Both the position numbers and the translations under genes were made by a program. A model generated the notes under the pieces. It was given only the letters and a program-made list of their open reading frames with translations, had not been told where the DNA came from and searched no databases. A DNA stretch of 64,000 nt from Neiella marina (lineage in GTDB: Bacteria; Pseudomonadota; Gammaproteobacteria; Enterobacterales; Neiellaceae): contig NZ_NGNS01000018.1 in NCBI RefSeq assembly GCF_002165625.1, forward strand, positions 33,165 to 97,164, given 5' to 3'. Within the stretch, counting starts at the first letter, position 1. Each line of letters opens with the position of its first letter. Positions 41,547-50,825 of this stretch are shown here, piece after piece.

Positions 41547-42257
41547 GTGCAAAATGTTGAACTAACCACTGACCAAGCTGCTATATCATTGACGCAGCTT
41601 CGCTTTTCTTACGACGGCTCCAACGATGTCATTCACATACCGAAGTGGGCGTTGGAAAGCGGCCAAAAGTGTTTTGTATTTGGCGCATCAGGCGCCGGTA
41701 AAAGTACTCTAATGAACCTCATGTGTGGCGTGCTTAAACCAACCACTGGTGACATTGAGGTATTTGGCCAATCGTTGACCAGCATGTCAGCACGACAGCG
41801 CGACCGATTTCGTGCCAAACACATTGGCGTGGTATTTCAGCAATTTAATCTCATCCCCTATTTGACCGTCGCTGACAATATCCGCCTAGCAGCCTGGTTT
41901 GCTGGTAAAGCCGAGCGCGCTGAGCAAGATGCCTTTCAGCAGCGCATGTTGGAGTTAGTAGCAGCGTTACAGTTAAAGCCTGAGGTGTTAGACCGACCGA
42001 GCCGCGAATTAAGTGTGGGCCAGCAGCAACGAGTGGCGATAGTTCGGGCATTAATCAACCAACCAGATTTGCTGATAGTGGACGAACCTACGTCGGCGTT
42101 GGATTCCTATGCTAGAGACAACTTTATGAAGTTACTCATGGCTGTGTGCGATGAGCAAAATAGTACCTTGCTGTTTGTCAGTCACGACTTATCGCTGCAG
42201 TCTTACTTTGATGTCGGTGTCAATTTGGCCGATATCAATTGTGCTGGAGGCCAATGA
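41547..42257 (+). CDS. ABC transporter ATP-binding protein of the Zrg-type zinc system
   Basis: The 236-aa protein is a MacB/LolD-type ABC ATPase: Walker A GASGAGKST, Q-loop QQFNLIPYL, signature LSVGQQQRVAIVRAL, Walker B LLIVDEPTSALD, and the switch His in SHD. Together with the FtsX-type permease it forms a MacB-like mechanotransmission pump rather than a classic importer. In the Vibrio Zrg system this module works with the exported proteins to acquire zinc. Translation starts at a GTG (41,547). The stop overlaps the permease start (ATGA). Confidence 0.88.
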   Translation: MQNVELTTDQAAISLTQLRFSYDGSNDVIHIPKWALESGQKCFVFGASGAGKSTLMNLMCGVLKPTTGDIEVFGQSLTSMSARQRDRFRAKHIGVVFQQFNLIPYLTVADNIRLAAWFAGKAERAEQDAFQQRMLELVAALQLKPEVLDRPSRELSVGQQQRVAIVRALINQPDLLIVDEPTSALDSYARDNFMKLLMAVCDEQNSTLLFVSHDLSLQSYFDVGVNLADINCAGGQ

Positions 42258-43504
42258 TTATGATGATGAAATTGGCCTACAAAAGTTTGATGAACCGCAG
42301 AACGTCGGTGTTACTGACGTTGTTTTCGATTGTCGTTAGTTTGTCTTTGTTGATAACCGTTGAGCACATTCGCTCGCAAGCAAAAGCTAGTTTCAACCGC
42401 ACTGTGTCGAGTGTTGATTTAATTGTCGGGGCACGCACTGGCCAGCTGAATTTGCTGCTTTACTCAGTGTTTCGCATGGGCAATGCCACCAATAATGTCA
42501 ATTGGGATAGCTATCAAGCCATCAGTGGCCAACGCGACGTGGTTTGGTCTATCCCGATGTCACTCGGTGATTCTCACCGCGGTTATCGCGTGCTTGGCAC
42601 CAATAAAGATTACTTTGAGTTTTACCGCTATGGCGATAAACGCCAATTGGCGTTTGCTGATGGTGAAGCATTTAACAACCCGTTTGGTGCGGTGATTGGG
42701 GCAGAAGTTGCCAAAGCACTGAACTACCAAGTGGGCAAACGCATTGTGTTGTCTCACGGTATTGGCCAAGTCAGTTTTACTAACCATGATAATGCGCCGT
42801 TTGAAGTTGTTGGTGTGTTGGAGCCGACAGGTACGCCAGTCGATCGCACGGTGCATGTCAGCCTTGCTGGTATTGAGGCTGTGCACATGCCGCCTAGTCG
42901 CTTGAAAGCACTACAACAAGCGGTTGCAGAGGGACGAGACATTGACGTTGAGCCGGCTACGATCACCGCATTTATGCTGGGTTTAAAGTCGAAAATGTCA
43001 ATTTTCAAAATTCAGCGTGCGATCAACAATTACAAGCAAGAGCCTCTGATGGCGGTGTTGCCGGGTATTGCACTCGTTGAGTTGTGGTCGTTGATTAGCT
43101 CGGTAGAGAACATTTTGCGCGTAATATCTTTGTGTGTGTTTGTCTCGGCGATTCTGGGCTTAACCACCATGTTGCTGTCGTCGATGCAAGAACGTCAGAA
43201 AGAAATTGCAGTGCTCCGGGCGATAGGCGCCGGGCCTGTTGTGCTATTTGTTCTTATTCAACTTGAGGCTCTGTTGGTTACTGCGGCAGCCATCGGTATG
43301 TCGCTGGCTTTAGTTTGGGCGGTGTTTTACGGTGCCAGTGATCTGTTGGCAAGCCATTATGGTATTTTCGTGTCAACTCAAATTCTATCGTCGGCGCAGC
43401 TCGTTCAGCTTGCGGCAGCTTTGGGCGTCACTGCATTGGTCGCATTAATCCCTGCTATTAGCGCCTATCGCAAAGCGCTGCATGCAGGCTTAGGACAGCA
43501 GTAA
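42254..43504 (+). CDS. FtsX/MacB-type ABC permease of the Zrg-type zinc system
   Basis: This protein of about 416 aa has one N-terminal membrane helix (about 15-33; SVLLTLFSIVVSLSLLI), a large periplasmic domain (about 35-280), and three C-terminal helices, the FtsX/MacB layout. The coupling-helix region QERQKEIAVLRAIGAG is intact. The periplasmic domain would pass force to the exported zinc-binding partners encoded on the other side of the Zur-box. The ATG at 42,254 overlaps the ATPase stop. The ATG at 42,260 has better spacing from GGAGG and may be used instead. Confidence 0.88.
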   Translation: MIMMMKLAYKSLMNRRTSVLLTLFSIVVSLSLLITVEHIRSQAKASFNRTVSSVDLIVGARTGQLNLLLYSVFRMGNATNNVNWDSYQAISGQRDVVWSIPMSLGDSHRGYRVLGTNKDYFEFYRYGDKRQLAFADGEAFNNPFGAVIGAEVAKALNYQVGKRIVLSHGIGQVSFTNHDNAPFEVVGVLEPTGTPVDRTVHVSLAGIEAVHMPPSRLKALQQAVAEGRDIDVEPATITAFMLGLKSKMSIFKIQRAINNYKQEPLMAVLPGIALVELWSLISSVENILRVISLCVFVSAILGLTTMLLSSMQERQKEIAVLRAIGAGPVVLFVLIQLEALLVTAAAIGMSLALVWAVFYGASDLLASHYGIFVSTQILSSAQLVQLAAALGVTALVALIPAISAYRKALHAGLGQQ

Positions 43505-43561
43505 CTTGCCATGTGTTGGCATAGTAAAGATAAGTAGAGAGTAACAAATCAAACATAGCCT

Positions 43562-44020
43562 ATGGATATCGATAAAGGCCTGAAGAGTGCCCACAATAAG
43601 TGCCAAGCCGCAGGGGTTAAGCTAACCGAAAAACGAGCGGCGGTGCTTGAGATTCTGCTTGCCGCTGACAGGCCTTTATCGGCATATGAGGTGGTAGCGA
43701 TTTACAATCAAAACCACCAGCAACCGATGCAACCCATGTCTGTCTATCGGATACTTGATTTGTTCGTCGACGTTGAGTTGGTGCACAAATTAGCCTCTTC
43801 AAATAAATATGTCTCTTGCGCTCACCTTAATTGCTCTCATCATCACGACGACCAGTTCTTTGTCGTTTGCAAATCCTGCGGTGCTACCAAGGAAATCACC
43901 ATGAGCGACACCTTGGTCGAACAGATCAAATCGTCTGCCTCGGATGCCGGCTTCAAACTCGTTGAACCGCAATTTGAGCTCAGTGGCGTGTGCAGTGAGT
44001 GTGGTGATAACAAGGAGTAG
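43562..44020 (+). CDS. zur: Fur-family regulator, probably zinc uptake regulator Zur
   Basis: A 152-aa Fur-family repressor: N-terminal winged helix with GVKLTEKRAAVLEIL and PMSVYRILDLFVDVELVHKL, then a metal-binding domain with CAHLNCSHHHDDQFFVVCKSCG and a final CSECG. The two C-x-x-C pairs for the structural zinc are intact, and the rather short hinge and first Cys in CAHLN are Zur-like. Its position after the zinc transporter genes and the two Zur-box-like sites make Zur the best call. It would repress these genes when zinc is plentiful. Fur itself is not excluded by sequence alone. Confidence 0.85.
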   Translation: MDIDKGLKSAHNKCQAAGVKLTEKRAAVLEILLAADRPLSAYEVVAIYNQNHQQPMQPMSVYRILDLFVDVELVHKLASSNKYVSCAHLNCSHHHDDQFFVVCKSCGATKEITMSDTLVEQIKSSASDAGFKLVEPQFELSGVCSECGDNKE

Positions 44021-44025
44021 CCTGT

Positions 44026-44433
44026 CTACTGTTTGCGGCCGGTTGGTGGCGCGGAGCATGAGTCTTTATTGCACCGAGCGCTACCGGTTAACCACATTGA
44101 AATCTCGTATCTGTTGTTGGCGAAGTATAAATAACAACGATCGGCCAATGGTTTAATCCACTTCCAGCGCAATGGCGCATACATCCAACCTTTGCCCACT
44201 AACTGCCAAGCCCTGTGGGTAACGTCCAAGCCGAGCAATAATTGCTGCTCATCATCAATCGCGTGCAACACTCGGTCTGCCTTCTGCTGATCGATTTGTG
44301 GGTAGTTGGCGAACTCGTCGCTATACAAGTCGACTGTCTTAATTTGCTGTTTTTTGTCGTAGCGCGCCAATGCGTTCATTTCCTTGACGCAGAGGGGGCA
44401 GGTGCCGTCGTAAAACACAGTTAATTTGATCAT
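44026..44433 (-). CDS. DCC-family thiol-redox protein (DUF393)
   Basis: The 135-aa protein begins IKLTVFYDGTCPLCVKEMNAL, the DCC motif with thioredoxin-like C-P-L-C at about 13-16, which defines DUF393. Later landmarks include HAIDDEQQLLLGLDVTHRAW and PLADRCYLYFANNRYEISMWL. It is a predicted cytoplasmic thiol-disulfide oxidoreductase whose partner is unknown. Homologues often lie beside cryptochrome/photolyase genes in marine bacteria, as here. Two extra cysteines near the C terminus are not part of the active motif. It converges on zur with 5 bases between stops. Confidence 0.85.
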   Translation of the reverse strand: MIKLTVFYDGTCPLCVKEMNALARYDKKQQIKTVDLYSDEFANYPQIDQQKADRVLHAIDDEQQLLLGLDVTHRAWQLVGKGWMYAPLRWKWIKPLADRCYLYFANNRYEISMWLTGSARCNKDSCSAPPTGRKQ

Positions 44434-44562
44434 CTAATGCTCTATTGCCGTTTGTCTTTCTTCCCTACGAGCAAACTGTCATGTTCGTTCAGTCGATAAG
44501 CGATCCATCTTGTTGTTATCGACGTTTTTACTAGTACGACAACAAAGCCTTAAGGCAAACCA

Positions 44563-45225
44563 ATGAATACAGCCAATACATCGCCGCGACAGCTAATCGG
44601 ATTTATCTTCGCGGCCGCTTTGGCACTGGTGATGGGGGCCGCCGTGGCAACTGAGCAACCAAGTTACAAGGTACTAGCGCAACAAGACGACTTCGAGCTT
44701 CGCCAATACAGCAGCATGATCGTCGCCCAGAGTACAGTGACTGGCACCATGGATGATGCCTCTGGTACTGGGTTTCGTGCCGTCGCAGACTACATATTCG
44801 GCAATAACACTTCCGCCAGCGGCGGCAGTGAAGAAATAAGCATGACTGCACCTGTGTTGATTTCACCGCAAGCCATAGCTAGCGGCTCACCTGCGACCAA
44901 CCAACTTGCGTCATCCCCAGCGATGGAGGATGAAAGTGGACAATGGGTCATTGGCTTCGTTATGCCAAGTAAGTTTTCTTTAGATACGTTGCCTGAGCCT
45001 AACAGCAACAAAGTGGTGGTTTCCCAAGTGCCTGCGCGGACCATGGCGGTAGTGACTTTTTCTGGATTAACCGGGGAGGACAAGGTCGCGACCAAAACTC
45101 AACAGTTGCTCGCTTGGATGGCCGAGAACAATCTAACACCCATAAGTGCGCCAAAACTTGCGCGGTACAACCCGCCTTGGACACTGCCGTTTTTTCGTCG
45201 CAATGAAGTGATGATTGAGTACTGA
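44563..45225 (+). CDS. Exported SOUL-family heme-binding protein
   Basis: The 220-aa protein has an N-terminal signal or anchor helix (about 10-28; LIGFIFAAALALVMGAAVA) and a SOUL/HBP domain: YKVLAQQDDFELRQYSSMIVAQSTV, FRAVADYIFGNN, ISMTAPVLIS, WVIGFVMPSKF, VAKTQQLLAWM-like helix, and YNPPWTLPFFRRNEVMIEY at the end. SOUL proteins bind heme or related tetrapyrroles with low affinity. The export signal places this one in the periplasm or on the membrane. Its neighbours are photolyase genes, which fits a light or redox-stress cluster. No axial His can be assigned with certainty. Confidence 0.85.
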   Translation: MNTANTSPRQLIGFIFAAALALVMGAAVATEQPSYKVLAQQDDFELRQYSSMIVAQSTVTGTMDDASGTGFRAVADYIFGNNTSASGGSEEISMTAPVLISPQAIASGSPATNQLASSPAMEDESGQWVIGFVMPSKFSLDTLPEPNSNKVVVSQVPARTMAVVTFSGLTGEDKVATKTQQLLAWMAENNLTPISAPKLARYNPPWTLPFFRRNEVMIEY

Positions 45226-45261
45226 ACATCAATAACGAGTGAATACGCTGAGGATGAGCCT

Positions 45262-45447
45262 ATGTTTAATTTGTTTAAGTCCAATCCGGGTAAGAAGATG
45301 CGCAAAGAGCGTGACTTACTGTTGAAGCATGCCATGTTAGCGCAGCGCCGCGGTGATATTCGCACCTATTCAATGCTCAGCGCCGACGCCGATCAGTTGA
45401 CGCGCGAGATAGACGAGTTAGAGCAGGGCAGCAATGACAGTCGTTAG
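45262..45447 (+). CDS. Small DUF6435-type (Lacal_2735-like) protein
   Basis: A 61-aa charged helical protein: MFNLFKSNPGKKMRKERDLL, then KHAMLAQRRGDIRTYSMLSADADQL. This matches a small family found widely in marine bacteria and of unknown function. It has a helix-turn-helix-like hairpin of two amphipathic helices but no DNA-binding motif I can name. It follows the SOUL gene by 36 bases and precedes the cryptochrome gene by 50, so the three may be co-transcribed. Confidence 0.75.
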   Translation: MFNLFKSNPGKKMRKERDLLLKHAMLAQRRGDIRTYSMLSADADQLTREIDELEQGSNDSR

Positions 45448-45497
45448 GCCAGCAACAACGGCGTTAGCGTGGCAATGCCAGCATGGGGTCACCATTG

Positions 45498-46844
45498 ATG
45501 CATAGAACCTCATTGATGTGGTTCAGCCACGACTTGCGGCTGGATGATAACCCAGTGCTGCACATGGCAGCGAACAGCGATGCATTGGTTTGTGTGTTTT
45601 TTGTCGAGCCTGAATGGTTTCAGCCGATAGCCACGAGCCAACAAAGCGGCCCAAGGATTGGGCGCCATCGCTGGCGCTTTCTGCATCAATCATTGGAAGA
45701 CTTGAACCAACAACTCAAGGCGCTCGGGCAGCGGCTGTTGCTCGTTTATGAGTCACCAGCCAAGGCTCTACCCGGATTAATCCATAGATTCTCGGTCAAT
45801 CGAGTTTGCCGCAGCTTACACGCTACCGCTCATGAGCAGCGACAATGGCAACAGTTGACTGAGCGGTATAGCGACATTGAGTGGTTGCAATTGAGCAGCT
45901 ACGATTTGTTTCAAAGTCAGCAGCTGCCATTCGATAATGCCCAGCTGCCAAGTAGCTTTAGTAAGTTCCGCAAATTGATTGAACAAATCCCATGCCCGAC
46001 ACCGTTAGCGGCACCGCCATGTTTGCCATTGTCGCCGCTCGACAGCGATACCATTAGACAAGCGTCAGCGGCCATCCCTTCGGTGCCGTTGCAGCCAATG
46101 CCCAGCGATGAATTGAGGCGTTTGGTAGGCGGTGAAGGTCGTGCGCAACAACACCTTAAACAGTACTTTAATAGCGCCAAACCGAGTAGCTACAAACAAG
46201 TGAGAAACGAGCTTGATGGTTGGCATCACTCAACCAAGTTGTCCTCTTGGCTTGCCAACGGTTGTCTTTCGGTGCGGCGCGTCATTGCTGCCCTTAAGCG
46301 TTATGAGCAGGAGGTTGAAGCGAATGATTCGACCTATTGGATCTATTTTGAATTATTGTGGCGGGAGTACTTTCACTGTTACGCCAAACATCATGGCGCT
46401 AAGTTGTTTCAATTTAAGGGGCTTGGCGAAACTCGCCCGCTGACTAGTTTTTATCCTCAGCGGTTTCGTCAGTGGAGCGCCGGCAAAACCCAATTTCCTT
46501 TGGTCAACGCCTGCATCAACCAATTGAACGCAACGGGTTATTTATCCAACCGCGGACGCCAAATTGTCGCCAGCTGCTTAGTCAATGAGTTGCAACTCGA
46601 TTGGCGGTATGGTGCGGCCTATTTTGAGTACCAACTGATTGACTATGACGTAGCGGTCAATTGGGGCAATTGGCAATACATCGCAGGGGTTGGCGCCGAT
46701 CCAAAAGGTGGGCGGCATTTCAATATCGAAAAGCAAACCCAGATTTTTGACCCTGACGGTGACTATATTCAACGTTGGCAGGGGCAACAGTCGGCTGCGC
46801 CACTAGACTCCGTCGATTGCGCTGACTGGCCAAATTGGCAGTAG
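45498..46844 (+). CDS. DASH-family cryptochrome
   Basis: The roughly 448-aa protein has the photolyase antenna domain at the N terminus ([20 protein letters not shown]) and a C-terminal FAD-binding domain. The latter shows [64 protein letters not shown], and [18 protein letters not shown] with [13 protein letters not shown]. This combination, especially NRGRQ and the N-W-G-N-W-Q-Y motif, marks the DASH group, which repairs cyclobutane dimers in single-stranded DNA or acts in light signalling. The antenna pocket suggests a folate cofactor. The ATG at 45,498 is preferred; an in-frame ATG lies at 45,483. Confidence 0.9.
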   Translation: MHRTSLMWFSHDLRLDDNPVLHMAANSDALVCVFFVEPEWFQPIATSQQSGPRIGRHRWRFLHQSLEDLNQQLKALGQRLLLVYESPAKALPGLIHRFSVNRVCRSLHATAHEQRQWQQLTERYSDIEWLQLSSYDLFQSQQLPFDNAQLPSSFSKFRKLIEQIPCPTPLAAPPCLPLSPLDSDTIRQASAAIPSVPLQPMPSDELRRLVGGEGRAQQHLKQYFNSAKPSSYKQVRNELDGWHHSTKLSSWLANGCLSVRRVIAALKRYEQEVEANDSTYWIYFELLWREYFHCYAKHHGAKLFQFKGLGETRPLTSFYPQRFRQWSAGKTQFPLVNACINQLNATGYLSNRGRQIVASCLVNELQLDWRYGAAYFEYQLIDYDVAVNWGNWQYIAGVGADPKGGRHFNIEKQTQIFDPDGDYIQRWQGQQSAAPLDSVDCADWPNWQ

Positions 46845-46849
46845 CGAAT

Positions 46850-47020
46850 ATGTTTAAGCAGCATTTAGATGGCAAGGTATGTGCGACTTGTGGTCGTTAC
46901 TTTCAATGGCGCAAACGCTGGCAGAACAACTGGGCCAACGTACGATATTGCTCTAAGCGCTGCTCCTCTAATCGAAATAGAGTTGCAGGGCAGCATGACA
47001 CTACAAAACAAACGGACTAG
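46850..47020 (+). CDS. DUF2256 zinc-ribbon protein
   Basis: A 56-aa protein with two C-x-x-C-type pairs, [19 protein letters not shown] and [10 protein letters not shown], that match DUF2256. This small family is commonly encoded beside or fused to cryptochrome and photolyase genes. The four cysteines almost certainly bind a zinc ion. Its function is unknown; its position between two photolyase-family genes suggests it assists flavin- or DNA-linked photochemistry. The ATG at 46,850 starts 6 bases after the DASH stop. Confidence 0.85.
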   Translation: MFKQHLDGKVCATCGRYFQWRKRWQNNWANVRYCSKRCSSNRNRVAGQHDTTKQTD

Positions 47021-47026
47021 CACTTC

Positions 47027-48583
47027 ATGAACTTACCTGTTCATTCGCTAAGGCTAATACTCGGCGACCAACTCAATGCCAGCCACAGTTGGTTCGAGCG
47101 TCGCGATGACGGTGTGTTGTACTTAATTGCAGAATTACATCAAGAAACCGGCTATGTCAGGCATCACAATCAGAAAGTGTGTGCATTTTTCGCGGCAATG
47201 AAAGGCTTCGCCGAGGCGCTGAAAAAAGCAGGTCACCGGGTCAACTATTTGACCTTAGATGACACCGCGCGGTTTGAGTCGTTACCACACCTCATTGCTC
47301 AATATGCCCGCGATTATAACATCGCCAACTTCGACTATCAGCGCCCTGATGAGTACCGACTGAAAGAGCAGTTGCAACAGCTGCAACTTGCCAATGGTGT
47401 GACCAAGCGGCAATGGGATACTGAGCATTTTATGGTTGATTATGACGACTTGGCGCTATATTTCCCAACCGACAAGAATCAGCGGATGGAGACCTTTTAC
47501 CGTAAGATACGGCAGCGATTTGATATCTTGATGGAAGGCGATAGACCGGTCGGCGGTAAATGGAATTATGATGTTGATAATCGCGCCAAACTCAAACCTG
47601 CCGACATTGCAGAAGTGCCGGAACCATTGCTCTTTAGCAATGATGTCAGCGAAATAATCGAACGGCTTGAGCGCCATCAGGTTGAAACCATCGGGGTGGC
47701 GACCAGTCAGTTGCTATGGCCGGTCAATCGCCAGCAGTCATTGCAATTATTGGCGCACTTTTGCCAACACTGCCTCCCTCGATTTGGTTTGTTTCAAGAC
47801 GCCATGACAGAACACGGCGAACAGCAATGGACCCTGTATCACAGCCGCTTATCTTTCGCCTTAAACAGCAAAATGCTCAGTCCTAAGCAAGTTGTTGATA
47901 GCGCATTGCATCACTATCAAGAGAACCCAGAGCTCATTTCGTTGCCACAAATCGAGGGCTTCGTTCGTCAGATTATCGGCTGGCGCGAGTTTGTTCGCGG
48001 TATATATTGGCGCCGTATGCCGCAGTACGGTCAACTCAATTACTTCGACGCCAGCAACCAGCTGCCGGAATTCTTTTGGCATGGTCAGACGAAAATGAAT
48101 TGCATGGCAAAAGCTGTCGGCCAGAGTCTAGATTATGCTTATGCGCATCATATTCAGCGTTTGATGATCACAGGTAATTTTTGTCTATTGGCTGGCATCG
48201 ATCCGGACCAAGTTGATGCCTGGTATCTGGGTATTTATATCGATGCTATTGAGTGGGTCGAATTGCCCAATACCCGCGGCATGAGCCAATTTGCCGACGG
48301 CGGCGTGCTTGCCAGTAAACCGTATGCGGCGAGTGCCAATTATGTCCATAAGATGAGCGATTACTGTAGCAGCTGCCACTATGACCACAAAAGTAAAACC
48401 GGCGAACAAAGCTGCCCGTTAAATAGCCTTTACTGGCATTTTATGGTGCGTCACCGACAGCAACTTAGTACTAACCCCAGAATCGGTATGATTTACCGAA
48501 ACTGGGATAGGCAAAGTGCTGAGCAGCAACAACAGATCACAGCTCGCGCTGAGTTCTGCTTGGCAAACCTTGATACGTTATAA
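47027..48583 (+). CDS. Iron-sulfur bacterial cryptochrome/(6-4) photolyase (FeS-BCP, PhrB-type)
   Basis: This 518-aa protein matches the COG3046 photolyase-related group: LRLILGDQLNASHSWF at the start, HHNQKVCAFFAAMKGFAEAL, IIGWREFVRGIYWRRMP in the flavin domain, and LMITGNFCLLAGIDPDQV. Cysteines at 359, 447, 450 and 463 have exactly the spacing I recall for the four [4Fe-4S] ligands of Agrobacterium PhrB (88, 3 and 13 residues apart). The last three lie in DYCSSCHY and SCPLNSLYW. It would repair (6-4) photoproducts in UV-damaged DNA using flavin and probably a lumazine antenna. Confidence 0.92.
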   Translation: MNLPVHSLRLILGDQLNASHSWFERRDDGVLYLIAELHQETGYVRHHNQKVCAFFAAMKGFAEALKKAGHRVNYLTLDDTARFESLPHLIAQYARDYNIANFDYQRPDEYRLKEQLQQLQLANGVTKRQWDTEHFMVDYDDLALYFPTDKNQRMETFYRKIRQRFDILMEGDRPVGGKWNYDVDNRAKLKPADIAEVPEPLLFSNDVSEIIERLERHQVETIGVATSQLLWPVNRQQSLQLLAHFCQHCLPRFGLFQDAMTEHGEQQWTLYHSRLSFALNSKMLSPKQVVDSALHHYQENPELISLPQIEGFVRQIIGWREFVRGIYWRRMPQYGQLNYFDASNQLPEFFWHGQTKMNCMAKAVGQSLDYAYAHHIQRLMITGNFCLLAGIDPDQVDAWYLGIYIDAIEWVELPNTRGMSQFADGGVLASKPYAASANYVHKMSDYCSSCHYDHKSKTGEQSCPLNSLYWHFMVRHRQQLSTNPRIGMIYRNWDRQSAEQQQQITARAEFCLANLDTL

Positions 48584-48597
48584 CCGGCAAAGCCAAA

Positions 48598-49350
48598 TCA
48601 GGCCGCCGTTTGGAATGCTTTGTCGGCCTGGTCTTGCAACTGTTGTGCTAACTCCACTGGCAACTCGAGTGCGGTGGCTAACCGGCTCAAGTACTCCTGC
48701 TCTATGTGACCATTAACGTCAACGGCAAGACATGAGGCTAAATACACGCCTGACTTTTGTTCAATGCAGTGAACCCCATTGGCAATATCCGTCACCGAGA
48801 TAGGCTGTCTCATTAGATCGAAAATAACCCCTTTCGCCTCGTGGCTCAGGTCCATTTGTTCGACTGCATTGAATATCCGCGTTTGCTCCTTGTCATCAAT
48901 GTGACCGTCAGCTTTAGCGGCACTGATCATGGCTTGCACCAGCGTTAACTGAAAGTTTTCCGTGTACACCGACTCTGATTTAAAGCTTTTCTCTATCGCT
49001 TGATAAGCATAAGCGTCGGGCTTGGCTGCGGCAGTGCTCTGTTGGTCGCTATTGTTGCTGACGGGCGCAGTTTGATGTTGCGTTTGCCATTTGCGATAGG
49101 CGCTAAACGCTAAACCGCCGAGTAAGGCTGCGCCGCCGTAGCGGGCTGCTTTGCCAGCGAATTTTCGTGACGATTTGTTGCCGGCTAATAGTGCCATGAC
49201 GCCGCCGGCTGCGGCGCCGCCAGCGAGCCCTGATGGAAGTTTGCTGGCGAGTGAACTGACAACTTGATTGGCTTTAGTGGCTTGGCCACCAATGCCAGTT
49301 GTTTGACTGTCAGCACCAAGAAATTGATTTAGTAACTTGCTAATACTCAT
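48598..49350 (-). CDS. YebE-like inner-membrane TerB-domain protein (DUF533)
   Basis: The 250-aa protein has an N-terminal Gly/Ala-rich segment (GLAGGAAAGGVMALLAGNK, about 40-60) with one membrane helix and a second hydrophobic patch (YGGAALLGGLAFSAYRKW). A C-terminal TerB-like domain follows: LTLVQAMISAAKADGHIDDKEQTRIFNAVEQM and AKGVIFDLMRQPISVTDIAN. This is the DUF533/YebE arrangement. YebE is an envelope-stress-linked inner-membrane protein without a known biochemical role. It stands alone on the minus strand, converging on the photolyase gene. Confidence 0.83.
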   Translation of the reverse strand: MSISKLLNQFLGADSQTTGIGGQATKANQVVSSLASKLPSGLAGGAAAGGVMALLAGNKSSRKFAGKAARYGGAALLGGLAFSAYRKWQTQHQTAPVSNNSDQQSTAAAKPDAYAYQAIEKSFKSESVYTENFQLTLVQAMISAAKADGHIDDKEQTRIFNAVEQMDLSHEAKGVIFDLMRQPISVTDIANGVHCIEQKSGVYLASCLAVDVNGHIEQEYLSRLATALELPVELAQQLQDQADKAFQTAA

Positions 49351-49442
49351 AGGTTTCTCCAGTAAATGGGGTAATGCTTGAGCTGTCCTGTTACTGCTAT
49401 CAGCTTGTCTGATCGTTAGAAATAGCCATCAACTTGATAAAA

Positions 49443-49790
49443 CTAAGCGGCCGAATGGCTAAATCGAGAACCTTGAAATCTGTTTTTACGGCGTCTTTGT
49501 GTGAGTCTGCGCAGCAAGGTCTTTTTCGCTCGATGAGCGGCTCTGTCGACCGCTAGGACAGCTTTGTCTTGCACATCCTCGATGGTGACATCGGCGTTGT
49601 TCTTCAGGCTGACTTTAATCAGGCAGCGTTTGACATAACTGCCACCAGCGCCTGCTGTATCTGATACCCGAACTTTGATCTTGCGGACCTCATTGGAAAA
49701 GCGCGCCAAGGAGAAATTGATACGGCGACGAATGTAATCTTCGAGCGATGGTGTTAATGGTGCACCAGCAGATTGCAACACGATAAGCAT
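49443..49790 (-). CDS. HPF/RaiA-like ribosome-associated protein
   Basis: A 115-aa protein with the sigma-54-modulation/S30EA fold: SAGAPLTPSLEDYIRRRINFSLARFSNEVRKIKVRVSDT, then CLIKVSLKNNADVTIEDVQDKAVLAVDRAAHRAKKTLLRRL. It resembles the short group (no C-terminal dimerisation domain). It lacks the YxAI dimer segment and ends in a very basic tail (RRKNRFQGSRF). It may bind the ribosome when growth stops, but this subgroup is uncharacterised. The basic tail could also bind RNA elsewhere. It is transcribed divergently from the NhaR-like regulator. Confidence 0.7.
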   Translation of the reverse strand: MLIVLQSAGAPLTPSLEDYIRRRINFSLARFSNEVRKIKVRVSDTAGAGGSYVKRCLIKVSLKNNADVTIEDVQDKAVLAVDRAAHRAKKTLLRRLTQRRRKNRFQGSRFSHSAA

Positions 49791-49904
49791 AATGTTCTCC
49801 GTTTAATGGTTTATCCAGATGGACGCTAATCAGCTTAGTTGCACTAGAAGGTTAGGTATATTCGAATATAATTTATAAACAGTTCGAAAAATACGAAGTT
49901 ATTT

Positions 49905-50798
49905 ATGATCAACTACAAGCATCTTCAGTACTTTTGGGTGGCGGCAAAACAAGGCGGTATAGTCCGTGCCAGCGAACATTTACACCTGACACCGCAAACC
50001 ATCAGCGGCCAAATCACTCTGCTCGAAGAGCAGTTGGGTACCGCGCTGTTTACCAAAGTAGGAAGAAAACTAGAGCTGACTGAAACGGGTCGACTGGTGC
50101 TTAGCTATGCCGATGAGATCTTCTCGTTAGGTGATGAACTGCAAGATGTATTAAGTCGAAGCTCACTGCAAAGACCACAACAGCTTAAAATCGGCATTGC
50201 TGATGTGGTGCCAAAAACCATTGCCCACCGACTGCTACAACCTGCCTTGGGTCTTGGCGAACCGATACGAATTGTTTGCAAGGAGAACAGTCTTAAAGAG
50301 TTACTGGCAGAGTTGGCATTGCATCGGCTCGACTTAGTGATCGCAGATGCTCCTATTCCTTCCGATATCGGTATTCGAGGCTTTAATCATCCACTTGGCG
50401 ACTGTGGTTTGAGCTTTATGGCTACGCCTGATTTAGCGGCGCAACTAGCGGGCGAGTTTCCAGTCAGCCTAGATGAGCAACCATTGCTGATCCCTGGCCA
50501 GCAAAGTGTGATGCATACTCGGTTGCAACAATGGCTCGATCAGCATCATATTCGCCCCAATGTGGTCGGCGAGTTTGATGATAGCGCCTTGATGAAGGCC
50601 TTTGGTCAGGCTGGTGCCGGAGTGTTTGCTGTGCCGTCGGCGATCGCCAAGGAAGTTGCTGAGCAGTTTAACGTGGTGCAAATCGGCGCGACTGATGATA
50701 TTCGCGAGCAGTTTTTTGCCATTTCAATTCAGCGCCGTATCTCTAATCCTGCAGTCGTTGCTATAACGCAAGCGGCTAGGGAGTGGCTGCAAGCCTGA
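49905..50798 (+). CDS. nhaR: NhaR-like LysR-family regulator
   Basis: The 297-aa protein begins NYKHLQYFWVAAKQGGIVRASEHLHLTPQTISGQI and continues with LLEEQLGTALFTKVGRKLELTETG. This is the LysR winged helix in the NhaR-specific form (NhaR usually starts MxxLNYxHLxYFW). The effector domain has the two-lobed pattern (PQQLKIGIADVVPKTIAHRLL). In E. coli NhaR responds to sodium and activates the Na+/H+ antiporter gene and pga polysaccharide genes. No nhaA gene is in the window, so its targets here are unknown. The gene appears monocistronic. Confidence 0.78.
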   Translation: MINYKHLQYFWVAAKQGGIVRASEHLHLTPQTISGQITLLEEQLGTALFTKVGRKLELTETGRLVLSYADEIFSLGDELQDVLSRSSLQRPQQLKIGIADVVPKTIAHRLLQPALGLGEPIRIVCKENSLKELLAELALHRLDLVIADAPIPSDIGIRGFNHPLGDCGLSFMATPDLAAQLAGEFPVSLDEQPLLIPGQQSVMHTRLQQWLDQHHIRPNVVGEFDDSALMKAFGQAGAGVFAVPSAIAKEVAEQFNVVQIGATDDIREQFFAISIQRRISNPAVVAITQAAREWLQA

Positions 50799-50825
50799 TC
50801 GAGGTGTGGGCTGTTGCACATGAGG

